33,001 nt of DNA from Parvularcula sp964556115 (GCA_964556115.1 CAZKVC010000020.1:1-33001); one strand, 5' to 3'. Positions 20,079-26,952 are shown, numbered from the stretch's first letter. Notes: generated by a model from the sequence alone, not told the origin. Made by a program: numbers and translations.

Positions 20079-20441
20079 ATGCCTCTCACCCGAATTGCAA
20101 AACTGAAGAAGCGCGCCGGTCGCACCCGGACGGCGATTGCAAAGCGTGCCGGTGGTCGGCCACGCCTCAGCGTCTACCGCTCGGGCCGCAATATCGCCGC
20201 GCAGATCATCGACGACGCTGCGGGCAAGACCCTCGCATCGGCCTCCTCGCTGGAAAAGGATTTCCGCGAGGGCGGCAAAGGCTCGACCGCCGATGCTGCT
20301 GCGAAGGTCGGCGCATTGGTTGCCGAACGCGCGAAGGCTGCCGGTGTCGAGAACGTGGTTTTCGACCGTGGCGGATATCTTTTCCATGGCCGGGTGAAGG
20401 CCCTGGCCGATGCCGCCCGTGAGGGCGGCCTCAAATTCTGA
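20079..20441 (+). CDS. rplR: Large subunit ribosomal protein L18 (uL18)
   Basis: Binds 5S rRNA together with L5. The 120 residues include the basic N-terminal RIAKLKKRAGRTRTAI, GRPRLSVYRSGRNIAAQIID, KVGALVAERAKAAGVENVVFDRGG (20 or fewer residues of this are diagnostic: VENVVFDRGGYLFHGRVKAL) and the final ALADAAREGGLKF. Normal length; 10 bases before the chosen rpsE start. Confidence 0.97.
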   Translation: MPLTRIAKLKKRAGRTRTAIAKRAGGRPRLSVYRSGRNIAAQIIDDAAGKTLASASSLEKDFREGGKGSTADAAAKVGALVAERAKAAGVENVVFDRGGYLFHGRVKALADAAREGGLKF

Positions 20442-20451
20442 GGACTGAGTG

Positions 20452-21042
20452 ATGGCAAGAGAACCGAGACAAGGTGGTGATCGTCGCCGTCGTGGCGGTC
20501 AGCGTGACGAAGAGCGGGACGAGATCCAGGACCGCCTGGTTGCGATCAACCGCGTGGCCAAGACGGTGAAGGGCGGCAAGAACTTCGGTTTTGCCGCGCT
20601 CGTCGTGGTCGGCGATCAGAAGGGTCGTGTCGGCTTCGGCAAGGGCAAGGCCCGCGAAGTGCCCGAGGCGATCCGCAAGGCGTCGCAGGAAGCCAAGCGC
20701 AACATGGTCCGCGTGCCGCTGCGCGATGGCCGTACCCTGCACCATGATGCCCATGGCCGTCACGGTGCCGGCAAGGTCACCATCCGCACGGCGCCTCCAG
20801 GTACCGGCGTCATCGCTGGCGGTCCGATGCGCGCCGTCTTCGAGATGCTGGGCGTTCAGGACGTGGTCGCCAAGTCGATCGGCACCTCGAACCCTTACAA
20901 CATGGTCCGCGCTACCATCGACGCTTTGAAGGAGCAGGCCAACCCCCGCTCCATCGCGGCGAAGCGCGGCCTCAAGGTGTCTGATCTGATCGCCCGCCGT
21001 GCGGCCGTTCAGGCTGACGCTACCGTTGTGGATGCAAGCTGA
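20452..21042 (+). CDS. rpsE: Small subunit ribosomal protein S5 (uS5)
   Basis: Decoding-fidelity protein at the mRNA entry channel. ATG 20452 is chosen over the adjacent GTG 20449 because it stands 8 bases after GAGG, giving 196 residues. After a charged N-terminal stretch (REPRQGGDRRRRGGQRDEER) comes the double-stranded RNA-binding-like domain (VAINRVAKTVKGGKNFGFAA, VGFGKGKAREVPEAIRKA). The C-terminal domain has GTGVIAGGPMRAVFEMLGVQ and SNPYNMVRATIDAL. The stop overlaps the rpmD start (TGATG). Confidence 0.97.
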   Translation: MAREPRQGGDRRRRGGQRDEERDEIQDRLVAINRVAKTVKGGKNFGFAALVVVGDQKGRVGFGKGKAREVPEAIRKASQEAKRNMVRVPLRDGRTLHHDAHGRHGAGKVTIRTAPPGTGVIAGGPMRAVFEMLGVQDVVAKSIGTSNPYNMVRATIDALKEQANPRSIAAKRGLKVSDLIARRAAVQADATVVDAS

Positions 21043-21317
21043 TGGCAGACTACGAGAAGAAAACCACTGGCCGCGGCCGGGTCGTCGCCAAGAACCAGGG
21101 CGCTGAGAATGCGAAGAAGGAAGGCCGCGGTGTCATCACCGTACGTCAGACCGGTTCGCCGATCCGCCGTGAGGCCAGCCAGCTTCAGACTCTCAAGGGT
21201 CTCGGGCTCGGCAAGATCGGCCGGGAGCGCGAACTCGAAGACACCCCTGCGGTCCGCGGCATGGTCCGCAAGGTCCGCCACATGGTCGAGATCGTCGGCG
21301 AGGAACAGGCGAGCTGA
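21042..21317 (+). CDS. rpmD: Large subunit ribosomal protein L30 (uL30) with N-terminal extension
   Basis: Small 50S protein. The family core starts at about residue 31 (VITVRQTGSPIRREASQLQT) and continues through LKGLGLGKIGRERELEDTPA to VRKVRHMVEIV. Bacterial L30 is normally about 60 residues; this one has 91 because of some 30 extra N-terminal residues rich in Lys, Glu and Gly. No alternative ATG, GTG or TTG occurs in frame between the overlap with rpsE and the core, so the extension seems genuine. A 132-base gap with three hairpins follows. Confidence 0.94.
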   Translation: MADYEKKTTGRGRVVAKNQGAENAKKEGRGVITVRQTGSPIRREASQLQTLKGLGLGKIGRERELEDTPAVRGMVRKVRHMVEIVGEEQAS

Positions 21318-21351
21318 GCTTCCTCTTGTAGGCCGATGGGCAAGAACGAAG

Positions 21352-21428
21352 GGGAGGGCGCTTGCCCTCCCGTTTCATTTGGGGCATGCGCCCCTTCTCA
21401 TATCAAAGGCGAGGGGCCGGAAGGCCCC
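21352..21428 (+). promoter_or_regulatory. Three successive hairpins in the rpmD-rplO gap
   Basis: First, GGGAGGGC (21352-21359) pairs with GCCCTCCC (21364-21371), loop GCTT, followed by GTTTCATTT. Second, GGGGC (21381-21385) pairs with GCCCC (21390-21394), loop ATGC, followed by TTCTC. Third, GGGGCC (21413-21418) pairs with GGCCCC (21423-21428) around a GGAA (GNRA) tetraloop. The first looks like a partial terminator. The group lies in the 132-base gap 21318-21449, where most neighbouring genes touch, so attenuation or RNA processing is plausible. No promoter was recognised downstream of it. Confidence 0.55.
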
Positions 21429-21449
21429 GCATAGTCGAAAGGACAAGAC

Positions 21450-21965
21450 ATGAGCATTCGTCTCACCGACCTTCGTGACAATCCGGGTGCCCGCAAGGAA
21501 CGCAAGCGCGTCGGGCGCGGCATCGGCTCTGGCATGGGCAAGACCGGCGGCCGCGGGGTCAAGGGTCAGAAATCCCGTTCGGGCGTTGCAATCAAGGGCT
21601 TCGAAGGCGGGCAGATGCCGCTTCACATGCGGCTGCCCAAGCGCGGCTTCAACGCGCCCAACACCAAGACGTTCGCCGAAATCAACCTTGCCGACCTGCA
21701 GGCGGCAGCTGATGCCGGTCACAGCACCATCACCGAGGATGGGCTCGTCGAAGCCGGTCTCATCAAGACGAAGCGCGACGGCCTTCGCCTTCTCGGGTCG
21801 GGCGAACTCTCGGCCAAGCTCGACGTCACGGTGACCTACGCCACGAAGTCGGCCCGCGAAGCCATCGAAAAGGCTGGCGGTTCGGTCACCATGACCCGTC
21901 CGGAAAAGATCAAGCGCCTGCGGGGCAAGGAACGCGAAGAAGCCAAGGCCGCGAAGAAGAAATAA
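21450..21965 (+). CDS. rplO: Large subunit ribosomal protein L15 (uL15)
   Basis: Late-assembly 50S protein. The 171 residues are slightly long but within the alphaproteobacterial range. The N-terminal LTDLRDNPGARKERKRVGRG and the glycine-rich RGIGSGMGKTGGRGVKGQKS segment are diagnostic, followed by GFEGGQMPLHMRLPKRGFN. The C-terminal half is an L18e/L15-like fold ending in a lysine-rich tail. AAAGGACAAGAC precedes the ATG. A small ABM-like gene starts 9 bases after the stop. Confidence 0.97.
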   Translation: MSIRLTDLRDNPGARKERKRVGRGIGSGMGKTGGRGVKGQKSRSGVAIKGFEGGQMPLHMRLPKRGFNAPNTKTFAEINLADLQAAADAGHSTITEDGLVEAGLIKTKRDGLRLLGSGELSAKLDVTVTYATKSAREAIEKAGGSVTMTRPEKIKRLRGKEREEAKAAKKK

Positions 21966-21974
21966 GGGGCTCTG

Positions 21975-22289
21975 ATGACGAAGACAGGTTTCATCGTCAT
22001 CTATCGCTGGCGCGTTCATCCTGAGAAGGAGGACGCGTTCATTCGCGCTTGGGGCGACGCAACCGAAGAGATCGCCGAAGCCTTGGGCGCCCACGGCTCA
22101 GCGCTTCTCAAAGACGACGATGGCCTTCACTACGCCATCGCCCGTTGGCCCTCCCGGGAGGCATGGCTCGCATCGCGTGGGCAGGATGCGGTTCCCAGTG
22201 CCGCTCTGCGCCAAGTCACCTCTCAAGCGATCGCCGAACGCCTCGATCCCATCGAGCTTGATATGCTCGATGATCGCTGGCGGTTCTGA
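21975..22289 (+). CDS. Antibiotic biosynthesis monooxygenase (ABM)-like small protein
   Basis: A 104-residue protein with the look of the ABM / dimeric alpha-beta barrel superfamily. It has an opening strand and helix TGFIVIYRWRVHPEKEDAFI with the family's x-W-R-V-x-P-G/E-K-E-x-x-F pattern, a long first helix (RAWGDATEEIAEALG), a GSALLKDDDGLHYAIARWPS strand pair and the second helix SREAWLASR. Members range from quinol monooxygenases and heme-degrading enzymes to binding proteins without known activity, so no reaction can be assigned. It follows rplO by 9 bases with the same orientation and precedes secY by 118 bases. Co-transcription with the spc genes is therefore likely. It is an unusual position for such a gene. 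Confidence 0.7.
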   Translation: MTKTGFIVIYRWRVHPEKEDAFIRAWGDATEEIAEALGAHGSALLKDDDGLHYAIARWPSREAWLASRGQDAVPSAALRQVTSQAIAERLDPIELDMLDDRWRF

Positions 22290-22338
22290 AAGGATCATGC
22301 TTGGTGAAGGTTGGGCGCCGTAAGATTCGAAAGTCGCG

Positions 22339-22392
22339 AGGGGTCAGTCCCCTATATCAGGGCATGTTAGCGCTTGACCCTGATCACTCAGG
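22339..22392 (+). promoter_or_regulatory. Leader upstream of secY with alternative pairings
   Basis: In the 118-base gap before secY, AGGGG (22339-22343) pairs with CCCCT (22349-22353). ATCAGGG (22356-22362) pairs with CCCTGAT (22378-22384). The same right arm can instead pair downstream (CCTGA 22379-22383 with TCAGG 22388-22392), and TGACCC (22375-22380) can pair with GGGTCA (22341-22346). These options exclude one another. No T tract is present. This may be a regulatory leader, but short GC pairings also occur by chance. Confidence 0.35.
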
Positions 22393-22407
22393 ATTTAGCA
22401 GAACCAG

Positions 22408-23757
22408 ATGACCTCAGCAGCAGAACAAATGGCCTCGAACTTCAGCCTCGGCAATTTTGCCAAGGCTGACGAGCTTCGGAAGCGCATTTTCTTCACCCTC
22501 GGTGCCTTGATCGTCTACCGCCTGGGGACCTTCATTCCGATCCCGGGCGTGAACCCCGAAGCCTTTGCTGACCTGTTTCAGACCCAGACCGGCGGCCTTC
22601 TCGGGACGTTCAATCTGTTCTCGGGGGGCGCGACCGAGCGGATGGCCATCCTCGCGCTCAACATCATGCCCTACATCTCCGCATCGATCATCATGCAGAT
22701 GATGGCGGCGATCGTTCCCTCGCTCGAGGCGATCAAGAAAGAAGGCGAGAGCGGCCGGCGCCAGATCAACCAATACACGCGCTACCTGACCGTGCTGCTG
22801 GCCACCGTGCAGGGCTATTTCATCGCCGCGACCATCGTCGGACAGACGAGCCCTAATGGGTTGCCCGTGGTTCCCGACGCAGGGCGGCTCTTCATTCCGG
22901 CAACAGTGGTCACCCTTGTCGGGGGCGTGATGTTCCTGGTCTGGCTCGGTGAGCAGATCACCAATCGCGGCATCGGCAACGGTATCTCGCTGATCATTTT
23001 CGCTGGTATCATTGCGGAGCTGCCGCGCGCCGCCGCAGGCCTTCTCACCTCCGGTCAGACCGGGGCGCTGCCGGCCTTTGTCGTGATCATGGTGATCGTC
23101 CTCGCCGTTTCATTGATCGCCTTTGTCGTCTTCATGGAACGTTCGCAGCGGCGCCTTCTGGTGCAGTACCCGCGGCGGCAGCAGGGCAACAAGATGACCC
23201 AAGGCGAAAAGAGCCACCTTCCGCTCAAGCTCAACACTGCCGGCGTCATCCCGCCGATCTTCGCCAGCTCGCTTCTCTTCCTGCCTGCGACCGCCCAGGG
23301 CGCGATCGGGCAGAATGCGCCGCTCTGGTTGCAGGATGTGGTAGGGAGCCTGACCCCCGGCAACTGGCCTTACATGCTGCTTTACGCGGCAGGGATCATC
23401 TTCTTCTGCTTCCTCTACACCTCCATCGTCTTCAATCCGCAGGACACGGCGGACACGCTCAAGCAGTATGGCGGTTACATTCAAGGCTACCGCCCGGGCG
23501 CGCGGACGGCGGAGTATATCGACTTCGTCCTCACCCGCATCACGGTGATCGGTGCTGCTTATTTGACGTTTGTCTGCCTGATGCCGGAGCTTTTGCGAAT
23601 GCAGTATTCAGGCATCCCGGTATATTTGGGCGGCACCTCGCTCTTGATCGTGGTGACCGTGACATTGGATACGGTACAGCAGATCCAGGGCCACTTGCTC
23701 GCGCAGCAATATGAGTCGCTGATCAAGAAGTCGAAACTTAGGGGGGCGCGTCGGTGA
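22408..23757 (+). CDS. secY: Protein translocase subunit SecY
   Basis: Channel-forming subunit of the SecYEG translocon in the cytoplasmic membrane. The 449-residue protein has the usual ten membrane helices. Signatures are FTLGALIVYRLGTFIPIPGV at the first helix, GGATERMAILALNIMPYISA (second helix region), and VWLGEQITNRGIGNGISLII. The cytosolic loop ERSQRRLLVQYPRR lies between helices 6 and 7, followed by LPLKLNTAGVIPPIFASSL. The C-terminal loop and helix (TVTLDTVQQIQGHLLAQQYE) are complete. ATG 22408 gives the family's N-terminus (TSAAEQMASNFSLGNFAKAD). The TGA overlaps the adk GTG start by four bases if both codons are counted (GTGA). Confidence 0.98.
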   Translation: MTSAAEQMASNFSLGNFAKADELRKRIFFTLGALIVYRLGTFIPIPGVNPEAFADLFQTQTGGLLGTFNLFSGGATERMAILALNIMPYISASIIMQMMAAIVPSLEAIKKEGESGRRQINQYTRYLTVLLATVQGYFIAATIVGQTSPNGLPVVPDAGRLFIPATVVTLVGGVMFLVWLGEQITNRGIGNGISLIIFAGIIAELPRAAAGLLTSGQTGALPAFVVIMVIVLAVSLIAFVVFMERSQRRLLVQYPRRQQGNKMTQGEKSHLPLKLNTAGVIPPIFASSLLFLPATAQGAIGQNAPLWLQDVVGSLTPGNWPYMLLYAAGIIFFCFLYTSIVFNPQDTADTLKQYGGYIQGYRPGARTAEYIDFVLTRITVIGAAYLTFVCLMPELLRMQYSGIPVYLGGTSLLIVVTVTLDTVQQIQGHLLAQQYESLIKKSKLRGARR

Positions 23758-24344
23758 TCGTTATTTTTCTCGGACCGCCGGGGGCCGGTAAAGGCACCCA
23801 GGCCAAAATGATCGCGGCCCGCCACGGGATACCGCAGCTTTCCACCGGCGACATGTTGCGTGCTGCGATCGCGACCGGAACCGAGATGGGCCTCAAGTGC
23901 AAGTCCGTCATGGACCGCGGGGAGCTCGTTTCCGACGAGATCGTCGCGGGAATCATCGGCGAGCGCATCGAGATGGAGGACTGCAAGTCCGGCTTCCTGC
24001 TCGACGGTTTCCCCCGAACTGTCCGTCAGGCCGAGCTTCTCGACGACATTCTCGAGAAGAAAGGCCGCAAGATCGACGTCGTTCTCGAGCTGACAGTGGA
24101 TGACGAGGAACTGGTCAACCGCCTCAACACGCGTGTTGCCGAAACAAAGGCGCGGGGCGAGGAAGTCCGGTCGGACGACAATGAAGAGACCTTCCGCAAG
24201 CGGCTTGGTGTCTACAACGAACAGACGGCCCCCCTGGTGCCGTTCTACCGCGAACGTGGGTTGGTGAAGTCGATCGATGGCATGAAGCCGATCGATCAGG
24301 TGACGGCCTCGATAGAAGAGGCACTGGCCCCCGTTCGGGCCTGA
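23754..24344 (+). CDS. adk: Adenylate kinase (short LID form)
   Basis: Catalyses ATP + AMP to 2 ADP in the cytoplasm. The 196-residue protein starts at GTG 23754, inside the end of secY, behind a G-rich ribosome site. Motifs: P-loop GPPGAGKGT (7-15), the AMP-binding STGDMLRAAI (30-39), DGFPRT (84-89) and the LID region about 122-150 (RLNTRVAETKARGEEVRSDD). The LID is short and has no cysteines, so it is the zinc-free short type common in alphaproteobacteria. Position after secY is usual. A 190-base gap follows, with what looks like a fresh promoter. Confidence 0.96.
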   Translation: MIVIFLGPPGAGKGTQAKMIAARHGIPQLSTGDMLRAAIATGTEMGLKCKSVMDRGELVSDEIVAGIIGERIEMEDCKSGFLLDGFPRTVRQAELLDDILEKKGRKIDVVLELTVDDEELVNRLNTRVAETKARGEEVRSDDNEETFRKRLGVYNEQTAPLVPFYRERGLVKSIDGMKPIDQVTASIEEALAPVRA

Positions 24345-24394
24345 TTGGCGAGGAAGCGGGAACCCGGCTGAAGAGGCGGGTCCTGAACTGGCAC

Positions 24395-24429
24395 GCGGCG
24401 CTTGACACGCGCCGCTGAAGGTTTAGACC
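24395..24429 (+). promoter_or_regulatory. Candidate promoter of the rpsM-rpsK-rpoA group, -35 inside an inverted repeat
   Basis: TTGACAC (24402-24408) is followed after 13 bases by TTTAGACC (24422-24429), a good fit to the alphaproteobacterial housekeeping pattern. The -35 element is exactly the 7-base spacer of a perfect inverted repeat, GCGGCGC (24395-24401) and GCGCCGC (24409-24415). The repeat could be an operator, or a hairpin at the end of the adk message. Predicted leader length is about 100 bases. Confidence 0.55.
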
Positions 24430-24454
24430 CCGGCTTTCCGCTTCACGGACGGAT

Positions 24455-24514
24455 GCACGCTTTGCCATGTTCGCAAGGCGTGCTCGCATATTTTAAAGGC
24501 GCCGATGGCGGCGC
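24455..24514 (+). promoter_or_regulatory. Leader hairpins upstream of rpsM
   Basis: GCACGCTTTGC (24455-24465) pairs over 11 bases (one G-T pair) with GCAAGGCGTGC (24473-24483) around a CATGTTC loop; TCGCATATTTT follows. A second stem, GCGCCG (24499-24504) with CGGCGC (24509-24514), has an ATGG loop. Both lie in the predicted 5' leader. In E. coli, S4 binds the rpsM leader; here rpsD is not in the operon, so the regulator, if any, is unknown. Confidence 0.45.
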
Positions 24515-24534
24515 ACCCGCAAGAGAGGAATTCG

Positions 24535-24903
24535 ATGGCCCGCATCGCCGGTGTGAACATCCCCAACAACAAGCGCGTCCACATCGCGTTGACCTATATC
24601 CACGGCATCGGTCCGTCCAAGGCGATGGAGATCGTCGAGAAGACCGGGCTCGACAGCGCTCGCCGGGTTCAGGATCTCAGCGATGCCGAGATCCTTCAGA
24701 TCCGTGAGGCCATCGACGCCGACTACACCGTGGAAGGTGACCTGCGCCGTGAAAATGCTCAGAACATCAAACGTCTGATGGATCTCGGCTGCTATCGCGG
24801 GCTGCGCCACCGCCGTGGCCTGCCTGTCCGTGGCCAGCGCACCCACACCAATGCACGCACCCGCAAGGGTCCTGCGAAACCGATCGCCGGGAAGAAGAAG
24901 TAA
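24535..24903 (+). CDS. rpsM: Small subunit ribosomal protein S13 (uS13)
   Basis: 30S head protein contacting the 50S subunit and P-site tRNA. An in-frame ATG exists at 24505, inside a hairpin, but the family start MARIAGVNIPNNKRVHIALT is at 24535, preceded by AGAGGAATTCG. This gives 122 residues. Other landmarks: YIHGIGPSKAMEIVEKTGLD, DLGCYRGLRHRRGLPVRGQR and the basic end RTRKGPAKPIAGKKK. The stop overlaps the rpsK start by one base (TAATG). Confidence 0.97.
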   Translation: MARIAGVNIPNNKRVHIALTYIHGIGPSKAMEIVEKTGLDSARRVQDLSDAEILQIREAIDADYTVEGDLRRENAQNIKRLMDLGCYRGLRHRRGLPVRGQRTHTNARTRKGPAKPIAGKKK

Positions 24904-25298
24904 TGGCACGCACTCCGACCCGTTCCGCTCCGCGCCGCCGCGAACGCAAGAACATCGTTTCCGGCGTCGTTCATGTGAACGCCTCTTTCAACAACACCCA
25001 TGTCACCATCACCGACGCGCAGGGCAATGCTGTCTCCTGGTCGACGGCTGGGCATATGGGCTTCAAGGGTTCACGGAAGTCCACCCCCTTTGCGGCGCAG
25101 ATGGCGGCTGAAGACGCTGCCAAAAAAGCGATGGAGCACGGGCTCCGCTCGGTCGATGTGCTGGTACGTGGCCCGGGCTCGGGCCGTGAGAGTGCGCTTC
25201 GTGCTCTTCAGGCGGCGGGCCTGACCGTGACGACGATCAAGGACGTCACGCCGATCCCGCACAACGGCGTTCGCCCGCGCAAGCGCCGCCGCGTCTAA
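24903..25298 (+). CDS. rpsK: Small subunit ribosomal protein S11 (uS11)
   Basis: Platform protein near the mRNA exit and Shine-Dalgarno helix. The 131-residue length is normal. Motifs: GVVHVNASFNNTHVTITDAQ, GNAVSWSTAGHMGFKGSRKS, VRGPGSGRESALRALQAAGL and the end PHNGVRPRKRRRV. rpoA follows after 51 bases; rpsD, present here in enterobacteria, is absent, as is usual for alphaproteobacteria. Confidence 0.97.
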   Translation: MARTPTRSAPRRRERKNIVSGVVHVNASFNNTHVTITDAQGNAVSWSTAGHMGFKGSRKSTPFAAQMAAEDAAKKAMEHGLRSVDVLVRGPGSGRESALRALQAAGLTVTTIKDVTPIPHNGVRPRKRRRV

Positions 25299-25349
25299 CG
25301 ACTCACCTCAAGGCTGGGGACGCGCCTGAAGCGCCTCAAGGAGACCTAC

Positions 25350-26366
25350 ATGCTCGAAAAGAACTGGCAGGAGCTCATCAAGCCGCAAAAGCTTGAAGTG
25401 CAGCCGGGTTTCGACCCGCAGCGGAAGGCGACGATCGTTGCTCAACCGCTTGAGCGCGGCTTTGGCCTGACCCTCGGCAACTCGCTCCGCCGTATCCTGA
25501 TGTCCTCGCTGCAAGGTGCGGCGGTCACTGCCGTGCAGATCGACGGCGTGGTTCACGAGTTCAGCTCGATCCCCGGCGTGCGCGAAGACGTCACTGTCAT
25601 CATCCTGAACATCAAGCAGCTTGCTTTGCGGATGCACGCGGACGGTCCGAAACGCCTGGTCCTTCAGAAAAAGGGCCCAGGTGTCGTCACGGCCGGCGAC
25701 ATTCAGGAAACCGCGGATATTGAGGTTCTGGACAAGGACCACGTCATCTGCACCCTTGACGAGGGTGCGGATCTTCGCATCGAACTGACCGTCCAGACCG
25801 GCAAGGGTTACGTCCCCGCGGACCGTAACCGTCCGGAAGACGCGCCGATCGGCCTTATCCCGATCGACAGCCTCTACTCGCCGGTACGCCGTGTGTCCTA
25901 CCGAGTGGAGAACACACGTGAAGGACAGGTCCTCGACTATGATCGCCTGATCCTCGACATCGAGACCAATGGTGCCGTGAGCCCCGAGGACTCCGCTGCC
26001 TATGCTGCCCGTATTCTTCAGGACCAGCTGCAGATCTTCGTCAACTTCGATGAGCCGAAGGCCGATCAGGCGCAGGAGAAAGAGGAAGAGCTTCTCTTCA
26101 ACGCTGCGCTCCTCAAGAAGGTCGATGAACTCGAGCTGTCGGTCCGTTCGGCGAACTGCCTGAAGAACGACAATATTGTCTATATCGGTGACCTGATTCA
26201 GAAAACCGAAGGCGAGATGCTGCGCACCCCGAACTTCGGGCGCAAGTCGCTCAATGAGATCAAGGAAGTTCTCGCGTCTCTTGGCCTCCATCTGGGCATG
26301 GATGTCCCGGACTGGCCGCCGGATAATATCGAAGAGCTGGCTCGCAAGTTCGAGGACCAGAGCTAA
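25350..26366 (+). CDS. rpoA: RNA polymerase subunit alpha
   Basis: Dimerises to start polymerase assembly and contacts UP elements and activators. The 338-residue protein has the N-terminal domain (about 1-235) with GFGLTLGNSLRRILMSSLQG and the IIDSLYSPVRRVSYRVE-like segment (IPIDSLYSPVRRVSYRVENT). A charged linker (PKADQAQEKEEEL) leads to the C-terminal domain. There ELSVRSANCLKNDNIVYIGD carries Arg266, the counterpart of E. coli Arg265 that binds DNA. TPNFGRKSLNEIKEVLASLG follows. AAGGAGACCTAC precedes the ATG. A terminator-like hairpin lies just after the stop. Confidence 0.98.
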   Translation: MLEKNWQELIKPQKLEVQPGFDPQRKATIVAQPLERGFGLTLGNSLRRILMSSLQGAAVTAVQIDGVVHEFSSIPGVREDVTVIILNIKQLALRMHADGPKRLVLQKKGPGVVTAGDIQETADIEVLDKDHVICTLDEGADLRIELTVQTGKGYVPADRNRPEDAPIGLIPIDSLYSPVRRVSYRVENTREGQVLDYDRLILDIETNGAVSPEDSAAYAARILQDQLQIFVNFDEPKADQAQEKEEELLFNAALLKKVDELELSVRSANCLKNDNIVYIGDLIQKTEGEMLRTPNFGRKSLNEIKEVLASLGLHLGMDVPDWPPDNIEELARKFEDQS

Positions 26367-26372
26367 GCATTC

Positions 26373-26405
26373 GGAGGCGCCTCGCCGGCGTCTTCCCTTT
26401 TCTTT
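26373..26405 (+). terminator. Terminator-like hairpin between rpoA and rplQ
   Basis: GGAGGCGCC (26373-26381) pairs with GGCGTCTTC (26387-26395), with two G-T pairs, around TCGCC. CCTTTTCTTT follows. The wobble pairs make it weaker than the two flanking operon terminators. It would reduce rather than abolish read-through into rplQ. A further small hairpin, TCCGG (26449-26453) with CCGGA (26459-26463), stands just before rplQ. Confidence 0.5.
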
Positions 26406-26480
26406 CCGGGTGTGGCATCAGCCGCCCTTCAGGATCAGACCCAAACCATCCGGCCTGGCCGGAGTAGTGGAGAGTGAAAC

Positions 26481-26900
26481 ATGCGCCACGGCGTTGCGCA
26501 CCGCAAACTGAACAGGACGGCGTCCCACCGCCGCGCGATGTTCGCCAATATGGCAGCTTCGCTGATCAAGCATGAGCAGATCGTCACGACCCTTCCCAAA
26601 GCGAAGGAATTGAAGCCGATCGCCGACAAGCTGATCACCCTCGCCAAGAAGGGCGACCTGCACGCTCGTCGTCAGGCGATCTCCAAGGTCCGCGACGTGG
26701 AGATGGTCGGTAAGCTGTTCGAAACGCTGGGCCCCCGTTATGCCGAGCGCAATGGTGGCTACACTCGCGTGATGAAGGCGGGCTTCCGCTTTGGCGACAA
26801 CGCCCCGCGGGCCGTGATCGAGTTTGTCGACCGTGACGAGACGGCGAAGGGCCGCGATTCCGGTCCGACGATGACCCTCGTCGAGAACGACGAAGAGTAA
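26481..26900 (+). CDS. rplQ: Large subunit ribosomal protein L17 (bL17)
   Basis: Bacterial-specific 50S protein near the tunnel exit. The 139 residues match the family: MRHGVAHRKLNRTASHRRAM, ANMAASLIKHEQIVTTLPKA, KELKPIADKLITLAKKGDLH and GGYTRVMKAGFRFGDNAPRA. The tail (DETAKGRDSGPTMTLVENDE) is slightly longer and more acidic than in E. coli, as is common in alphaproteobacteria. GGAGAGTGAAAC precedes the ATG. It is the last gene of the ribosomal block. Confidence 0.97.
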   Translation: MRHGVAHRKLNRTASHRRAMFANMAASLIKHEQIVTTLPKAKELKPIADKLITLAKKGDLHARRQAISKVRDVEMVGKLFETLGPRYAERNGGYTRVMKAGFRFGDNAPRAVIEFVDRDETAKGRDSGPTMTLVENDEE

Positions 26901-26920
26901 GCTCTCTTCGCAGCTCCTGA

Positions 26921-26952
26921 AAAGCCGCCCTTTGAGGGCGGCTTTTTGTTTT
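26921..26952 (+). terminator. Intrinsic terminator after rplQ
   Basis: AAAGCCGCCC (26921-26930) pairs perfectly with GGGCGGCTTT (26936-26945) around TTTGA, and TTGTTTTG follows. This is a textbook terminator and marks the end of the ribosomal superoperon. Confidence 0.93.

Noticed and set aside
22374..22400. TTGACC upstream of secY as a promoter
   Set aside because: No acceptable -10 at 10 to 18 bases spacing; the bases are better explained by the hairpin pairings.
24505..24534. Upstream in-frame ATG for rpsM
   Set aside because: It lies inside a hairpin loop and would add ten residues not found in S13; the ATG at 24535 has the ribosome site and the conserved N-terminus.
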